Positions 9,844 through 17,954 of a stretch of DNA of 64,000 bases are shown here, in pieces. The translations under genes and the position numbers were made by a program. Position 1 is the stretch's first letter, and each line of letters starts with the position of its first letter. This DNA comes from Halobacteriovorax sp. GB3. Lineage in GTDB: Bacteria; Bdellovibrionota; Bacteriovoracia; Bacteriovoracales; Bacteriovoracaceae. Location of the stretch: the NCBI RefSeq assembly GCF_028649655.1, contig NZ_JAQSLN010000002.1, positions 1-64,000 on the forward strand. Direction: 5' to 3'. The notes under the pieces are model-generated. The model ran no database searches and was not told the origin of the DNA. It saw only the letters and a program-made list of their open reading frames with translations.

Positions 9844-10455
9844 ATGACATTTTCATACTTACCCAAAGTAGTACATTGGGTTTTTTTATTATTTACTCTT
9901 TTTATTCTGTTCTTTTCATTTAAGGCAGCATTTCTCATTTTTCTTCTTTATACATTGGTAGTGTTTCTTTTTAGAAAGAGAAAAATTTATTACAAAGATG
10001 ATCAAATTACGACGTCTGGTTTGGTGTTTTCACCAGTGACGGGAAAGATTGTTGATATTGATGAGAATGAAGAGACGTTAAATATTAAGCTTAAAAGTTT
10101 TCCATGGAATGAGATGGGAATACACATGCCTCTTACTGGGGAAGTCAAAGATGTTTCTCGTGAAAAAGGCGTTGTCGATCTCGCTTCTAATTTCCCTGGG
10201 AGAGTTGCAAAAGTATCGTTAGAAGGAAAAGAGAAAGATCTCATAGAGCTTTCTTTTGGAAAATCTATATTTGGCGGTCGCCCACAATTAATGGTTGCAC
10301 CAGGAGATAGGGGACGTCGACAAGTTAATATTGGTTTTATGCCATTAGGTGGAACTGTTGAACTTCGCCTGCCGAAAAATTGCGACTTAATGGTTAAAGT
10401 TGGTGATGAGTTAAAGGCGGCGGAGTCTGTTGTTGTTGGATTAAAGAGGAAATAA
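9844..10455 (+). CDS. Phosphatidylserine decarboxylase-like protein, probably catalytically inactive
   Basis: The 203-residue protein has two N-terminal membrane segments and a C-terminal domain that I align by eye to short PSD proenzymes. SPVTG (63-67) matches SPADG, PLTGEV (96-101) matches the P-x-x-G segment after the family's HVNR, and PLGGTVELRLP (167-177) matches FGSRVDVYLP/LGST. PSD makes phosphatidylethanolamine with a pyruvoyl group formed by self-cleavage at Gly-Ser. Here that Ser is Gly170, the SPADG Asp is Thr66, and the HVNR His is not clearly kept. It lies three bases before pssA. A lipid-binding or PssA-regulating role is inference; an active enzyme looks unlikely. Confidence 0.65.
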   Translation: MTFSYLPKVVHWVFLLFTLFILFFSFKAAFLIFLLYTLVVFLFRKRKIYYKDDQITTSGLVFSPVTGKIVDIDENEETLNIKLKSFPWNEMGIHMPLTGEVKDVSREKGVVDLASNFPGRVAKVSLEGKEKDLIELSFGKSIFGGRPQLMVAPGDRGRRQVNIGFMPLGGTVELRLPKNCDLMVKVGDELKAAESVVVGLKRK

Positions 10456-10457
10456 AA

Positions 10458-11216
10458 ATGATTTTAGATACACCAAAGAAGGTAGCCTTCTTTTTACCAA
10501 ATACATTTACTGCTCTCAATATGGGATGTGGTTTTGCTTCAATCATCTTTTCTTGGAAAGGTGATTTTCTAAGTGCTTGTACTATTTTATTACTTGGAGC
10601 AATCTTTGACTCTGTTGATGGGAGAGTTGCTAGAATGACAGGAACTCAATCTCAATTTGGAGAACAATTTGATTCTCTAAGTGATTTGATTTCATTTGGT
10701 GCGGCTCCTTCATTTATGGCCTATAATTATTTTTTAGCTGACTATGGAAGGCTTGGGATCGTTGTTGCCTTTATTTATTTGTTATGTGGAGCTTTAAGAT
10801 TAGCGCGATTCAATGCTAATATCACGAAAGTGTCTTCTGATTATTTCCAAGGCTTACCTATTCCTGGAGCTGCGTTAGGTTTAATCGGTTATGTTCTGAT
10901 TCATTTAGAAATTGAAAGTTTGAGAACTGTGAAGGTCATCTCGATTGCTTACGTACTCTTTTATTCTTTCTTAATGATTTCAAATATTCCATTTAATTCA
11001 TTTAAAAACTCAAACTGGGTTAAAAAATATAAGAAGGCGGTATTCTTTATTATTCTTCTTATTATTGGTCTTGTGATTTCTTATACTAAGTATATGGTCG
11101 TTACGCTTATTACGACTTATGTTGCATTTAGCTTAATCTATTTCTTTAAAAATAAAGGTAAGTTCGAGCACATCTTTGAATGGAGTAACGATAATGAAGA
11201 CGAAGAAGATTCTTAA
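10458..11216 (+). CDS. pssA: CDP-diacylglycerol-serine O-phosphatidyltransferase
   Basis: This enzyme of the CDP-alcohol phosphatidyltransferase family joins CDP-diacylglycerol and serine to make phosphatidylserine. The 252-residue membrane protein begins with the type-II motif FFLPNTFTALNMGCGF and has the DGxxAR(x8)GxxxDxxxD active site as FDSVDGRVARMTG, then GEQFDSLSDL. About six to seven membrane helices follow, then an acidic tail. It uses the product of cdsA in the same operon. AGAGGAAA precedes the ATG. Confidence 0.95.
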   Translation: MILDTPKKVAFFLPNTFTALNMGCGFASIIFSWKGDFLSACTILLLGAIFDSVDGRVARMTGTQSQFGEQFDSLSDLISFGAAPSFMAYNYFLADYGRLGIVVAFIYLLCGALRLARFNANITKVSSDYFQGLPIPGAALGLIGYVLIHLEIESLRTVKVISIAYVLFYSFLMISNIPFNSFKNSNWVKKYKKAVFFIILLIIGLVISYTKYMVVTLITTYVAFSLIYFFKNKGKFEHIFEWSNDNEDEEDS

Positions 11217-12147
11217 ATTAAGTTCTCTCTTGTTAGTGCTTGCCTGTAGTGCCTACGCTGACATGGGACAATCTCTCGAAGGACAGAAAGATTATTCTGA
11301 GTTTGAAAAATCTCTTCAAGATGTTGAAGGAGAATCTCATCTTTACAATAAAGAGAAGAAAGGCAGTTCATATTCTAAGTATAAAAAGAATTCACCTTTC
11401 TTGTTTGGAACGAAACAAAAAGAAGCTAATCCAAAGCTTAATGGAAAAGCACATTATGTTTTAGGAACGATTGCAGCTCCTGAAGTTTATAAAGACTTTA
11501 GTAACGAAGAAATTATGAAAGCTCTCTATGATAAGGGTGACAGAGCTTTTTCTATTTCATATTTCTCTGACTCATTTGATTATCAAGATGATACGGGAGT
11601 TTTTTCTAATACCTACGAAGCTGATTCTGCCGATTCTATAAAAGGTGGATTGCTTATGTTTAACTGGCAAAATTATTATACGAAACGTTTCCTAAGTCCT
11701 TTTTGGGGTGCGGGTGCTGGTCTTAGTTACAATACGGGTCATGGCCGTTTTGCAAATGGCTCTAAAAGTAGGGCGGCATTTAAGCTATGGACAGTTCCTG
11801 TTGATTTATACGTAGGTACGGATCTTTCTCTCGGTAAATATATGAAGCTTACTGTTTTTGGCGGTCCTTCTGTTATGGGGATTTGGCAAAATAGAGATGA
11901 TAAAGAAGATGGAGATCCGAAAAAGAATAAGCGCCAAATAAGTCCTGGTTATATGGGAACAGCTAAGCTTTCTATTAATTTTTCGAGAATGTCTGATAAC
12001 TATGCTTTTAGACTTTATCAGTTGAGTAATATTTCGAATCTTTCTATGAATATTGAAGCCCGTCACCATAGTTATAATAAGTTTCAGGATGATTTCAGCA
12101 TCTCTGGGACATCTTTTGGTTTAGGTTTTACATTTGAATTTCTATAA
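11194..12147 (+). CDS. Exported protein, probable outer-membrane barrel
   Basis: I do not recognise the family. I chose the ATG at 11194 over an in-frame TTG at 11176: GGAG (11182-11185) is well placed for it, and the product then starts with a clean signal peptide (MKTKKILKLSSLLLVLACSAYA). The mature protein has a lysine-rich N-terminal region. It then alternates polar and aromatic residues (for example GAGAGLSYNTGHGRF, YVGTDLSLGKYM) and ends GLGFTFEFL, as outer-membrane beta-barrels do. It overlaps pssA by 23 bases and truA by 14, so it belongs to this operon. Its function is unknown. Confidence 0.75.
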   Translation: MKTKKILKLSSLLLVLACSAYADMGQSLEGQKDYSEFEKSLQDVEGESHLYNKEKKGSSYSKYKKNSPFLFGTKQKEANPKLNGKAHYVLGTIAAPEVYKDFSNEEIMKALYDKGDRAFSISYFSDSFDYQDDTGVFSNTYEADSADSIKGGLLMFNWQNYYTKRFLSPFWGAGAGLSYNTGHGRFANGSKSRAAFKLWTVPVDLYVGTDLSLGKYMKLTVFGGPSVMGIWQNRDDKEDGDPKKNKRQISPGYMGTAKLSINFSRMSDNYAFRLYQLSNISNLSMNIEARHHSYNKFQDDFSISGTSFGLGFTFEFL

Positions 12148-12907
12148 AGCGGTTATTTCTTATAAGGGAACACGGTATCAAGGTTGGCAAATTCAACCAG
12201 GAGATGAACTGAAAACTGTTCAGGGTTCTTTAAATAAGGCCTTATCAAAAATATCTAAATCTTCTAATGTTCGTACAATTGGCTCTGGTCGTACAGACTC
12301 TGGTGTTCATGCATTTGGGCAAGTTGTTCGAATTGAAATTCCATTAGATATAAATGAAATGGGATTGCTAAAGGGATTAAACTCCAATTTGTCTGATGAC
12401 ATCAGAGTTTTAAGTCTCGAAAAGTCATCAGAAGATTTTCATCCTGTTTTTCATGCTAAAGAAAAAGAATATCATTATCGTTTTACTTGCAAAGAGATTC
12501 ATTCTCCATTCACTAAAGATCTAATGACGACATATCCATATGAATTAGATTTTGATGAAATGAACAAGGCCTGTAAGGCATTTGTTGGAAAACATGACTT
12601 TGCAGATTTTAGATGTGTTGGAACAGATATTGATAATACTGTGCGTGAGATTTTTGACTGTCGAATTGAGAAGATCATCGAGTCTTCCTGGCAATCGAGA
12701 TTTAACGATGAATATTATGTATTGATTGTGAGAGGGAGTGGCTTTCTCAAACAAATGGTACGTTTAATTATGGGGACAATTTGGAGCGTTGGGAAAGGTC
12801 GAACTCAAGTAGAGCAGATCTCGAAAGCTTTAAAAAATCCTACTGGAAATAAATTGGGAGTGGTAGCTCCTGCTGAAGGTCTTTATCTTATAAAAGTAGA
12901 TTATTAA
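12134..12907 (+). CDS. truA: tRNA pseudouridine(38-40) synthase TruA
   Basis: TruA isomerises uridines 38-40 in the anticodon arm. The 257-residue protein opens with YKAVISYKGTRYQGWQIQPG and has the catalytic-Asp segment IGSGRTDSGVHAFGQVV. FHPVFHAKEKEYHYRF and the C-terminal FLKQMVRLIMGTIWSVGKG follow, all family hallmarks. The start is TTG at 12134, inside the previous gene; no ATG gives the family's N-terminus. The stop overlaps the next start (TAATG). Confidence 0.94.
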   Translation: MNFYKAVISYKGTRYQGWQIQPGDELKTVQGSLNKALSKISKSSNVRTIGSGRTDSGVHAFGQVVRIEIPLDINEMGLLKGLNSNLSDDIRVLSLEKSSEDFHPVFHAKEKEYHYRFTCKEIHSPFTKDLMTTYPYELDFDEMNKACKAFVGKHDFADFRCVGTDIDNTVREIFDCRIEKIIESSWQSRFNDEYYVLIVRGSGFLKQMVRLIMGTIWSVGKGRTQVEQISKALKNPTGNKLGVVAPAEGLYLIKVDY

Positions 12908-14313
12908 TGAAAATTTTAAATTACCTTTCATATAAAAAGATAATTCTCTTATCATTATTTTTTCATATTTTGATACCTTTCTTTTCAAAAGGCTTTCATC
13001 ATCCTGATGAATTTTATTATGGGATCAATTATAGTTTTTTAAAACTTGGTCTATTTGATGCTTACGAACCATCTTGGGAGTATGTCTATAAAATACGCCC
13101 ATGGTTACTGCCAACTTTGTTTTCAGGATTGATAAGTTTTTTTAAAGTATTCACGTTGGATACTTTTACTTTGATTACTTTATTGCGAGTAACTTCATCT
13201 CTTTTTGGTTTTCTAGCGCATTTCTTTTTCTATCAAACAGTACAAAAGAAGTTTAATCTGAGTGAGAATGCTCTGAAAGTGTTTTGCTTTTTCAATTTCT
13301 TAATGTGGCCGATTCTCTATATGAATGCGAGAACATCCTCAGAAAACTGGTCTACTAGCTTTCTCTTGTTTGGAATGTGTTTATTTTTTTCAAAGAAAAC
13401 GTGGAAGCTCATTTTAGCAGGACTCTTTTTTGGTATTGCATACAGCCTGAGATTTCAAATTGGGCTAATTGCCTTTTGTTTGGGAGTTAATTATCTTGCT
13501 TTCAAAAAATTTCAGATCTTAGATTTTATTAAACTTTCTTTTGGGATACTCCTTGGTATTGGCCTTGGTATCCTTTCTGATTATTGGGGTTACGGAGATT
13601 GGACTTTTACTTTATATAATTATTTTGAACAGAATATCCTTCTTGGGAAAATGAGTAACTTTGGGGTCTCTCCATGGTGGTATTACTTTAAAAAGATTGT
13701 TCTCAACCTCTCTCCCTTTATTGGTATTCCAATTTTAATTAGCCTAGTCACTAGGATAAGAGAACATAAGTCAGATGCAATTGCTTGGTCTGTTATTATC
13801 TTTGTTCTTTTTCATTCCGCGCTTGGCCATAAAGAGTTTCGATTTATCTATAGTGCACTCCCTTTGGCGCTTATTCCATTTTCAATATGGATGGCCAAAC
13901 TAAAAAAGACGATCTGGCTAAATTTAGCAGTCGTGGCCAATTTAGTAGTTATTGTTCCCTTTAATTTAAAAGCAGCTTACACTCCCTATAAATTTTATGA
14001 GGCCCTTTGGAATAAAAAAGAGGTGTCAAAACTATATGTTTATCCTTCTTCGTCAGGAGGACATGCTAATTTTGAATTAGGGCTCTTACTTCGAAAAGAC
14101 TTAGAAATAATCAACTATAAGAAAGGGGAAAACATCGACCCTGTTTCATATATCTTTACGACTAAGTATGATCAATTGCAGTCTATAAAAGGTGCTGAAC
14201 TTGGTCATTGCGAATTAATTTATTCGACTTATCCTGAATGGGTTTTTGATTTCAATTATTTTAATTGGCTTAAAAGATCAAATATTTGGGCCCTAAGTAG
14301 ATGCGTAAAGTAG
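12907..14313 (+). CDS. GT22-type (Alg9/PIG-B-like) mannosyltransferase, multipass membrane protein
   Basis: The 468-residue protein has about ten membrane segments and the two marks of glycosyltransferase family 22. HPDE (residues 32-35) lies in the first extracytoplasmic loop, and GHKEFRFIYSALPL lies around residues 307-320. In eukaryotes this family transfers mannose from dolichol-phosphate-mannose to N-glycan and GPI precursors. A bacterial member would be expected to use a polyprenyl-phosphate sugar and decorate a surface glycan or lipid; the acceptor is unknown. It is the last gene of the pyrH operon, coupled to truA. Confidence 0.75.
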   Translation: MKILNYLSYKKIILLSLFFHILIPFFSKGFHHPDEFYYGINYSFLKLGLFDAYEPSWEYVYKIRPWLLPTLFSGLISFFKVFTLDTFTLITLLRVTSSLFGFLAHFFFYQTVQKKFNLSENALKVFCFFNFLMWPILYMNARTSSENWSTSFLLFGMCLFFSKKTWKLILAGLFFGIAYSLRFQIGLIAFCLGVNYLAFKKFQILDFIKLSFGILLGIGLGILSDYWGYGDWTFTLYNYFEQNILLGKMSNFGVSPWWYYFKKIVLNLSPFIGIPILISLVTRIREHKSDAIAWSVIIFVLFHSALGHKEFRFIYSALPLALIPFSIWMAKLKKTIWLNLAVVANLVVIVPFNLKAAYTPYKFYEALWNKKEVSKLYVYPSSSGGHANFELGLLLRKDLEIINYKKGENIDPVSYIFTTKYDQLQSIKGAELGHCELIYSTYPEWVFDFNYFNWLKRSNIWALSRCVK

Positions 14314-14339
14314 TCCTTAAACATTGACTTTTTGGCGTA

Positions 14340-14367
14340 TTGTCGATAGTTTTTGGCACTGTATAAA
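14340..14367 (+). promoter_or_regulatory. Candidate promoter of tig
   Basis: A -35-like TTGTCG (14340-14345) and a -10 TATAAA (14362-14367), with a TG just before it, are separated by 16 bases. Transcription would start near 14374, about 32 bases before the tig ATG. The preceding gene ends at 14313 without a clear terminator. Confidence 0.5.
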
Positions 14368-14405
14368 CGATCATATTAACGCGTTGAATATAAAGAGGAA
14401 TAATT

Positions 14406-15686
14406 ATGGCTTACTCTGTTGAAAGCATTAACGGATGCACGAAAAAAATCGCATTTAACTTCGACAAACTCGATCTTACTGAGCAAATCAAGTCTGCGGT
14501 AAAAGCAAAGCAAAAGCAAGTTAACATCAAAGGTTTCAGAAAGGGGAAAGCTCCTCTTGATATGGTTGAGAAAATGTATGGACCACAAATTGAGTCAGAT
14601 GCACTTAACCAATTTGTACAAAAAGAATTCTTCGAAGCAGTTAACGAAGAAAAACTAAGAGTTGTTGGATACCCTAACTTTGAAAACGTAAACTATGACT
14701 CAGGAAAATCTGTAAGCTTTGATGCTCTTGTAGAAGTGTTTCCACAAGTAGAAGTTAAAGATATGTCTAAGCTTTCTTTCACTAAAGAGAAAGTTGAAGT
14801 AACTGACGAAGAAGTAGAGAACGTTAAGAAGAACTATCTAAACTCTAGAGCAGAGATGAAAGAAGTTGAAGATGAGTCTACAACTTTAGATAAAGGTCTT
14901 TTTGCTGTTTTCAATTTTCAAGGTGAGAAAGAAGATGGTTCTAAGCCAGAGAATATGAAGGGTGAGGAATTCCTTCTAGAAATCGGTTCTGGACAATTTA
15001 TTCCAGGTTTCGAAGATGGAATGATTGGTATGAAAAAAGGTGATAAGAAAGTTATCGACCTTACTTTCCCAGCTGATTACCACGTAGATGAACTAAAAGA
15101 TGCTAAAGTAAAATTTGATGTTGAGCTTCTTGAAGTTAAAGCTAAGAACTACCCAGAGTTTACTGACGAACTAGCTAAAGAATTTGGTTTTGACTCTGTA
15201 GAAGACTTTGCTACTAAAACAAAAGAAAATCTAGTTTCTCAAAAAGAAAGACAAGCTCAGGAAAAACTTAACCAAGAAATTCTTGAAAAACTTATTTCTG
15301 AAAACTCATTTGAAGTTCCTTCAGCACTTGTTTCTCAACAAGAAGAGTACCTTAAGCAAGATCTTACGAGAACTCTTAAGCAACAAGGTTTTAACGATGA
15401 TATGGCCGAAGAGTACTTCTCTAAATGGGCCGGAGATATGACTGAAAAAGCTGTTTTCCAAGTTAAGTCTGGGCTAATCCTAGATGCACTTGCAAACCAA
15501 TTTAAAGTTGAAGCTTCTGATGAAGACTTCAATGCTAAGGTTGAGGAAAATGCTAAAATGTCTGGTCTTGATGTTGAACAAGTAAAGAAATATTATTCAG
15601 AAGCGAACGTAAAACAAAACCTTATGTACGCTATCAGAGAAGAAAAAACTTTCAGCAAGATTGCTGAAGTTGTTACTGTTAAGTAA
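14406..15686 (+). CDS. tig: Trigger factor
   Basis: Trigger factor is the ribosome-bound chaperone and peptidyl-prolyl isomerase that meets nascent chains at the tunnel exit. The 426-residue length is typical. The N-terminal ribosome-binding region contains the signature GFRKGKAPLDMVEKMYG. A central FKBP-type domain (around 155-245) has EFLLEIGSGQFIPGFEDGMIGMKKG in outline. The long helical C-terminal arms follow. AGAGGAA precedes the ATG. It is monocistronic between its own promoter and a strong terminator. Confidence 0.97.
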   Translation: MAYSVESINGCTKKIAFNFDKLDLTEQIKSAVKAKQKQVNIKGFRKGKAPLDMVEKMYGPQIESDALNQFVQKEFFEAVNEEKLRVVGYPNFENVNYDSGKSVSFDALVEVFPQVEVKDMSKLSFTKEKVEVTDEEVENVKKNYLNSRAEMKEVEDESTTLDKGLFAVFNFQGEKEDGSKPENMKGEEFLLEIGSGQFIPGFEDGMIGMKKGDKKVIDLTFPADYHVDELKDAKVKFDVELLEVKAKNYPEFTDELAKEFGFDSVEDFATKTKENLVSQKERQAQEKLNQEILEKLISENSFEVPSALVSQQEEYLKQDLTRTLKQQGFNDDMAEEYFSKWAGDMTEKAVFQVKSGLILDALANQFKVEASDEDFNAKVEENAKMSGLDVEQVKKYYSEANVKQNLMYAIREEKTFSKIAEVVTVK

Positions 15687-15719
15687 TTGAAAGATCAAAT
15701 AAGTAAATTATCTTAATAA

Positions 15720-15749
15720 GGCCCCGTCAATTAGACGGGGCTTTTTTTT
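15720..15749 (+). terminator. Rho-independent terminator after tig
   Basis: GCCCCGTC (15721-15728), loop AATTA, GACGGGGC (15734-15741), then eight T. Confidence 0.93.
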
Positions 15750-15811
15750 GACTGCTTTCTTCATTTAACATCCCGAAATTCCGATAATGTCATAATAAGA
15801 GTATACTTTTT

Positions 15812-15817
15812 TATAAT
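15812..15817 (+). promoter_or_regulatory. Candidate -10 box of the response regulator gene
   Basis: A perfect TATAAT lies 22 bases before the ATG at 15839. The corresponding -35 region (GTCATA) is poor, so an activator or another sigma factor may be needed. The GAGGGAG ribosome site follows at 15825-15831. Confidence 0.35.
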
Positions 15818-15838
15818 CATTATTGAGGGAGTCTTTGA

Positions 15839-16228
15839 ATGAATATTCTTGTCGTCGATGACGAAAAAATGCTGGTCGAATCCATTGCAGATACCCTGTC
15901 TGCTTATGATGCCATAAGAAATGTAATCAAGGCCTATGATGGCGCACAAGCATTACAAAAACTTAGTAATCAAAAGTTTGATATCATTATCTTAGATATC
16001 GATATGCCGAGAAAAAGTGGATTAGAGATTCTTAAGTTTATTAGAGATGATGATCTTAATTCATCAGCATTTGTTTTGATGATCTCAGGAAATTTTACGC
16101 CGGATTATATTAAAGAGGCCACGCAATCGACCAAGTATTTTCTGGCCAAGCCTTTTAAGGTAAATAACCTCAAAGAAAAACTCGGCCAGATACTTTTAGA
16201 AAAAAAGAAACAAGCTTCAGTGGCCTAA
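15839..16228 (+). CDS. Single-domain response regulator (CheY-like)
   Basis: The 129-residue protein is a lone receiver domain. The acidic pair DD is at residues 7-8, the phosphoacceptor Asp53 lies in IIILDIDMPRKSG, the switch Ser83 is in MISGN, and Lys104 is in FLAKPF. It has no output domain, so it must act through protein contacts, as CheY or a phosphorelay intermediate does. No histidine kinase is adjacent, so its partner is unknown. Its 3' end converges on the flavin reductase gene. Confidence 0.9.
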   Translation: MNILVVDDEKMLVESIADTLSAYDAIRNVIKAYDGAQALQKLSNQKFDIIILDIDMPRKSGLEILKFIRDDDLNSSAFVLMISGNFTPDYIKEATQSTKYFLAKPFKVNNLKEKLGQILLEKKKQASVA

Positions 16229-16248
16229 ATTATTTTTGAATTTGGGCC
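16222..16248. terminator. Shared hairpin at the convergent gene ends
   Basis: GGCCTAAATT (16222-16231) pairs with AATTTGGGCC (16239-16248), one pair being G-U, around a 7-base loop. It spans the ends of both converging genes. There is no proper T tract on either side, so termination is only suspected. Confidence 0.4.
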
Positions 16249-16856
16249 TTCATTAGTCTTTCCATCGCAAAAGTTTCAGTGCAACGGAACCAATCATTTC
16301 CAGCACCACGACCTACCGGTTGAAGCTTTTGCGTAATAATTCTACCATTCTCGTAAACTGATTCATCAATATGAACTTTTACAACTTCACCTGTGATGAT
16401 TTGACCACAACCTGGTTCATCCCCATAGCTAAGTCTATCTCTGAATTTACACTCAAAATGAATAAGACTTTCTTTGACTCTCTTTGGTGCAATGATATCT
16501 GAATCAATTGGAGTAAGACCTGCTATTTTGAACTCGTCTTCACCATAAGGAAGTTCAGTAGAAGCAAGATTAACTTGCTCAGCAATTTGCTCACTAACAA
16601 TGTTGATAACGAATTCACCATTTTCAATAATGTTCTTAGGAGTGTCTTTCATCTCTCCTGTGGCGCTTCTAATCATAGGAGAAAAAGCAATAATCATTGG
16701 GCTAGCACTTACGGCCGTAAAGAACGAAAAGGGTGCTAGGTTATTTGTTCCGTCACTATTAAGAGTCGAAACGAGTGCAATTGGTCTAGGTAGGATTGAA
16801 CCAATTAGAAATTTATAGTTGTCCTGAAAAGGTCCATTTGTATTAAATGAAAGCAT
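16230..16856 (-). CDS. Flavin reductase-like, FMN-binding split-barrel protein
   Basis: The 208-residue protein resembles the DIM6/NTAB flavin reductase family. Its start IGSILPRPIALVSTLNSDG and the following NLAPFSFFTAVSASPM are the usual FMN-binding strand and loop. DGEFVIN-type NGEFVINIVSE and HFECKF are also typical. It is the last gene of the minus-strand aromatic catabolism operon, nine bases after the dioxygenase gene. It may supply reduced flavin or be an auxiliary oxidoreductase of the pathway; the substrate is unknown. Confidence 0.85.
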   Translation of the reverse strand: MLSFNTNGPFQDNYKFLIGSILPRPIALVSTLNSDGTNNLAPFSFFTAVSASPMIIAFSPMIRSATGEMKDTPKNIIENGEFVINIVSEQIAEQVNLASTELPYGEDEFKIAGLTPIDSDIIAPKRVKESLIHFECKFRDRLSYGDEPGCGQIITGEVVKVHIDESVYENGRIITQKLQPVGRGAGNDWFRCTETFAMERLMKAQIQK

Positions 16857-16865
16857 AATGTCTCC

Positions 16866-17954
16866 TTACATCCAGCTTTTCCAATAGTCTTTTACTTCAT
16901 TCTTCTTAAACCATTCTGTAGGCTCAAGTGGGAATCTCGTATCGACCATGACAGCGTATTCATCAGTATATTCTTTGTCATCACCCGCTTTGAAGGCCTT
17001 TGGGTGAGGGCCGTGGTGAATTCCTTGAGGGTGGAATGTTAAAGCTCCAGCATCTATATTATCTCTACTGAAGAAATCACCTTGGTGATAGAAAAGAACT
17101 TCATCAAAGTCGATATTTGAATGATAGAAAGGAACTTTTAATACACCGTGTTTCTTATCTTCAAGTGGTCTCTCAACAAATGAGCATACAACAAAGTTTC
17201 TACAAACAAATGTCGTATGTCCTGAAGGAGGAATGTGATAGCGATGACTCATGATAGGACATAAGTCATAGATTGAAAGCTTACTTGGATAAACAGAACC
17301 TTTCCAACCTTTAGCATCAAGAGGATTAAATGGATAAGTCACTCTTGTTATTTTTCCTAATCTTTGAATTTCGAGAACATATTCTTCTAAATCTTGATCA
17401 GAACCTAGTGCAACTTCTGGAGTTTCAATGGCCGTTTGATCATAGAGAGCATTTGGTCCGAGCATTCCACGATCAGGTTGTTCAAATTCAGATCTCGAGT
17501 CTACTTTGAAAATTTTTGTAGGAGAGTCGATAAACATTTTATAAGTTGTTCCTCTTGGCATTGTGATGTAATCGCCTTTCTTATAATTGAGGTGACCATA
17601 AATACTTTCGAAACGTCCTTCTCCATCATGAATAAAGTAGAGTTCATCAAAATCAGCATTTCTAAAAAAGCAATTGAAGCTTCTTGTGAAATGGGCAATG
17701 GCAATCTGAACATCATTGTTAAAAAGAATTGGCTGAAAATAATTTTCTTTTAATTGAGAAGAAAACATTGGAGGCTGAAGTTGAGGTTTAAGTTCACCTT
17801 CAATATTAGTCCAATTTACAGGAGGATTTTGGTGGTAGATCTGAGATACACGACCAAAGAAACCATTTCTTCCGTGCTCTTCTTCATAAAGACCTTCAGG
17901 TATTTTTACGTGAGCTTGTTTTGTATAAATTCCACTTGATTTAAAGCTTTCCAT
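16866..17954 (-). CDS. hmgA: Homogentisate 1,2-dioxygenase
   Basis: The enzyme opens the ring of homogentisate to maleylacetoacetate in tyrosine breakdown. The 362-residue protein is shorter than the roughly 430 of the classical bacterial enzyme. It keeps a cupin metal site: FYH (His278), the acidic residue after it (Glu285 in DFDEV, or possibly Asp284), and HHGPHP (His314), matching the His-Glu-His iron ligands. The N-terminus keeps HGRNGFFGRVSQIYH. It shares the operon with a FAH-family hydrolase, starting on the last base of that gene's stop. Confidence 0.85.
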   Translation of the reverse strand: MESFKSSGIYTKQAHVKIPEGLYEEEHGRNGFFGRVSQIYHQNPPVNWTNIEGELKPQLQPPMFSSQLKENYFQPILFNNDVQIAIAHFTRSFNCFFRNADFDELYFIHDGEGRFESIYGHLNYKKGDYITMPRGTTYKMFIDSPTKIFKVDSRSEFEQPDRGMLGPNALYDQTAIETPEVALGSDQDLEEYVLEIQRLGKITRVTYPFNPLDAKGWKGSVYPSKLSIYDLCPIMSHRYHIPPSGHTTFVCRNFVVCSFVERPLEDKKHGVLKVPFYHSNIDFDEVLFYHQGDFFSRDNIDAGALTFHPQGIHHGPHPKAFKAGDDKEYTDEYAVMVDTRFPLEPTEWFKKNEVKDYWKSWM

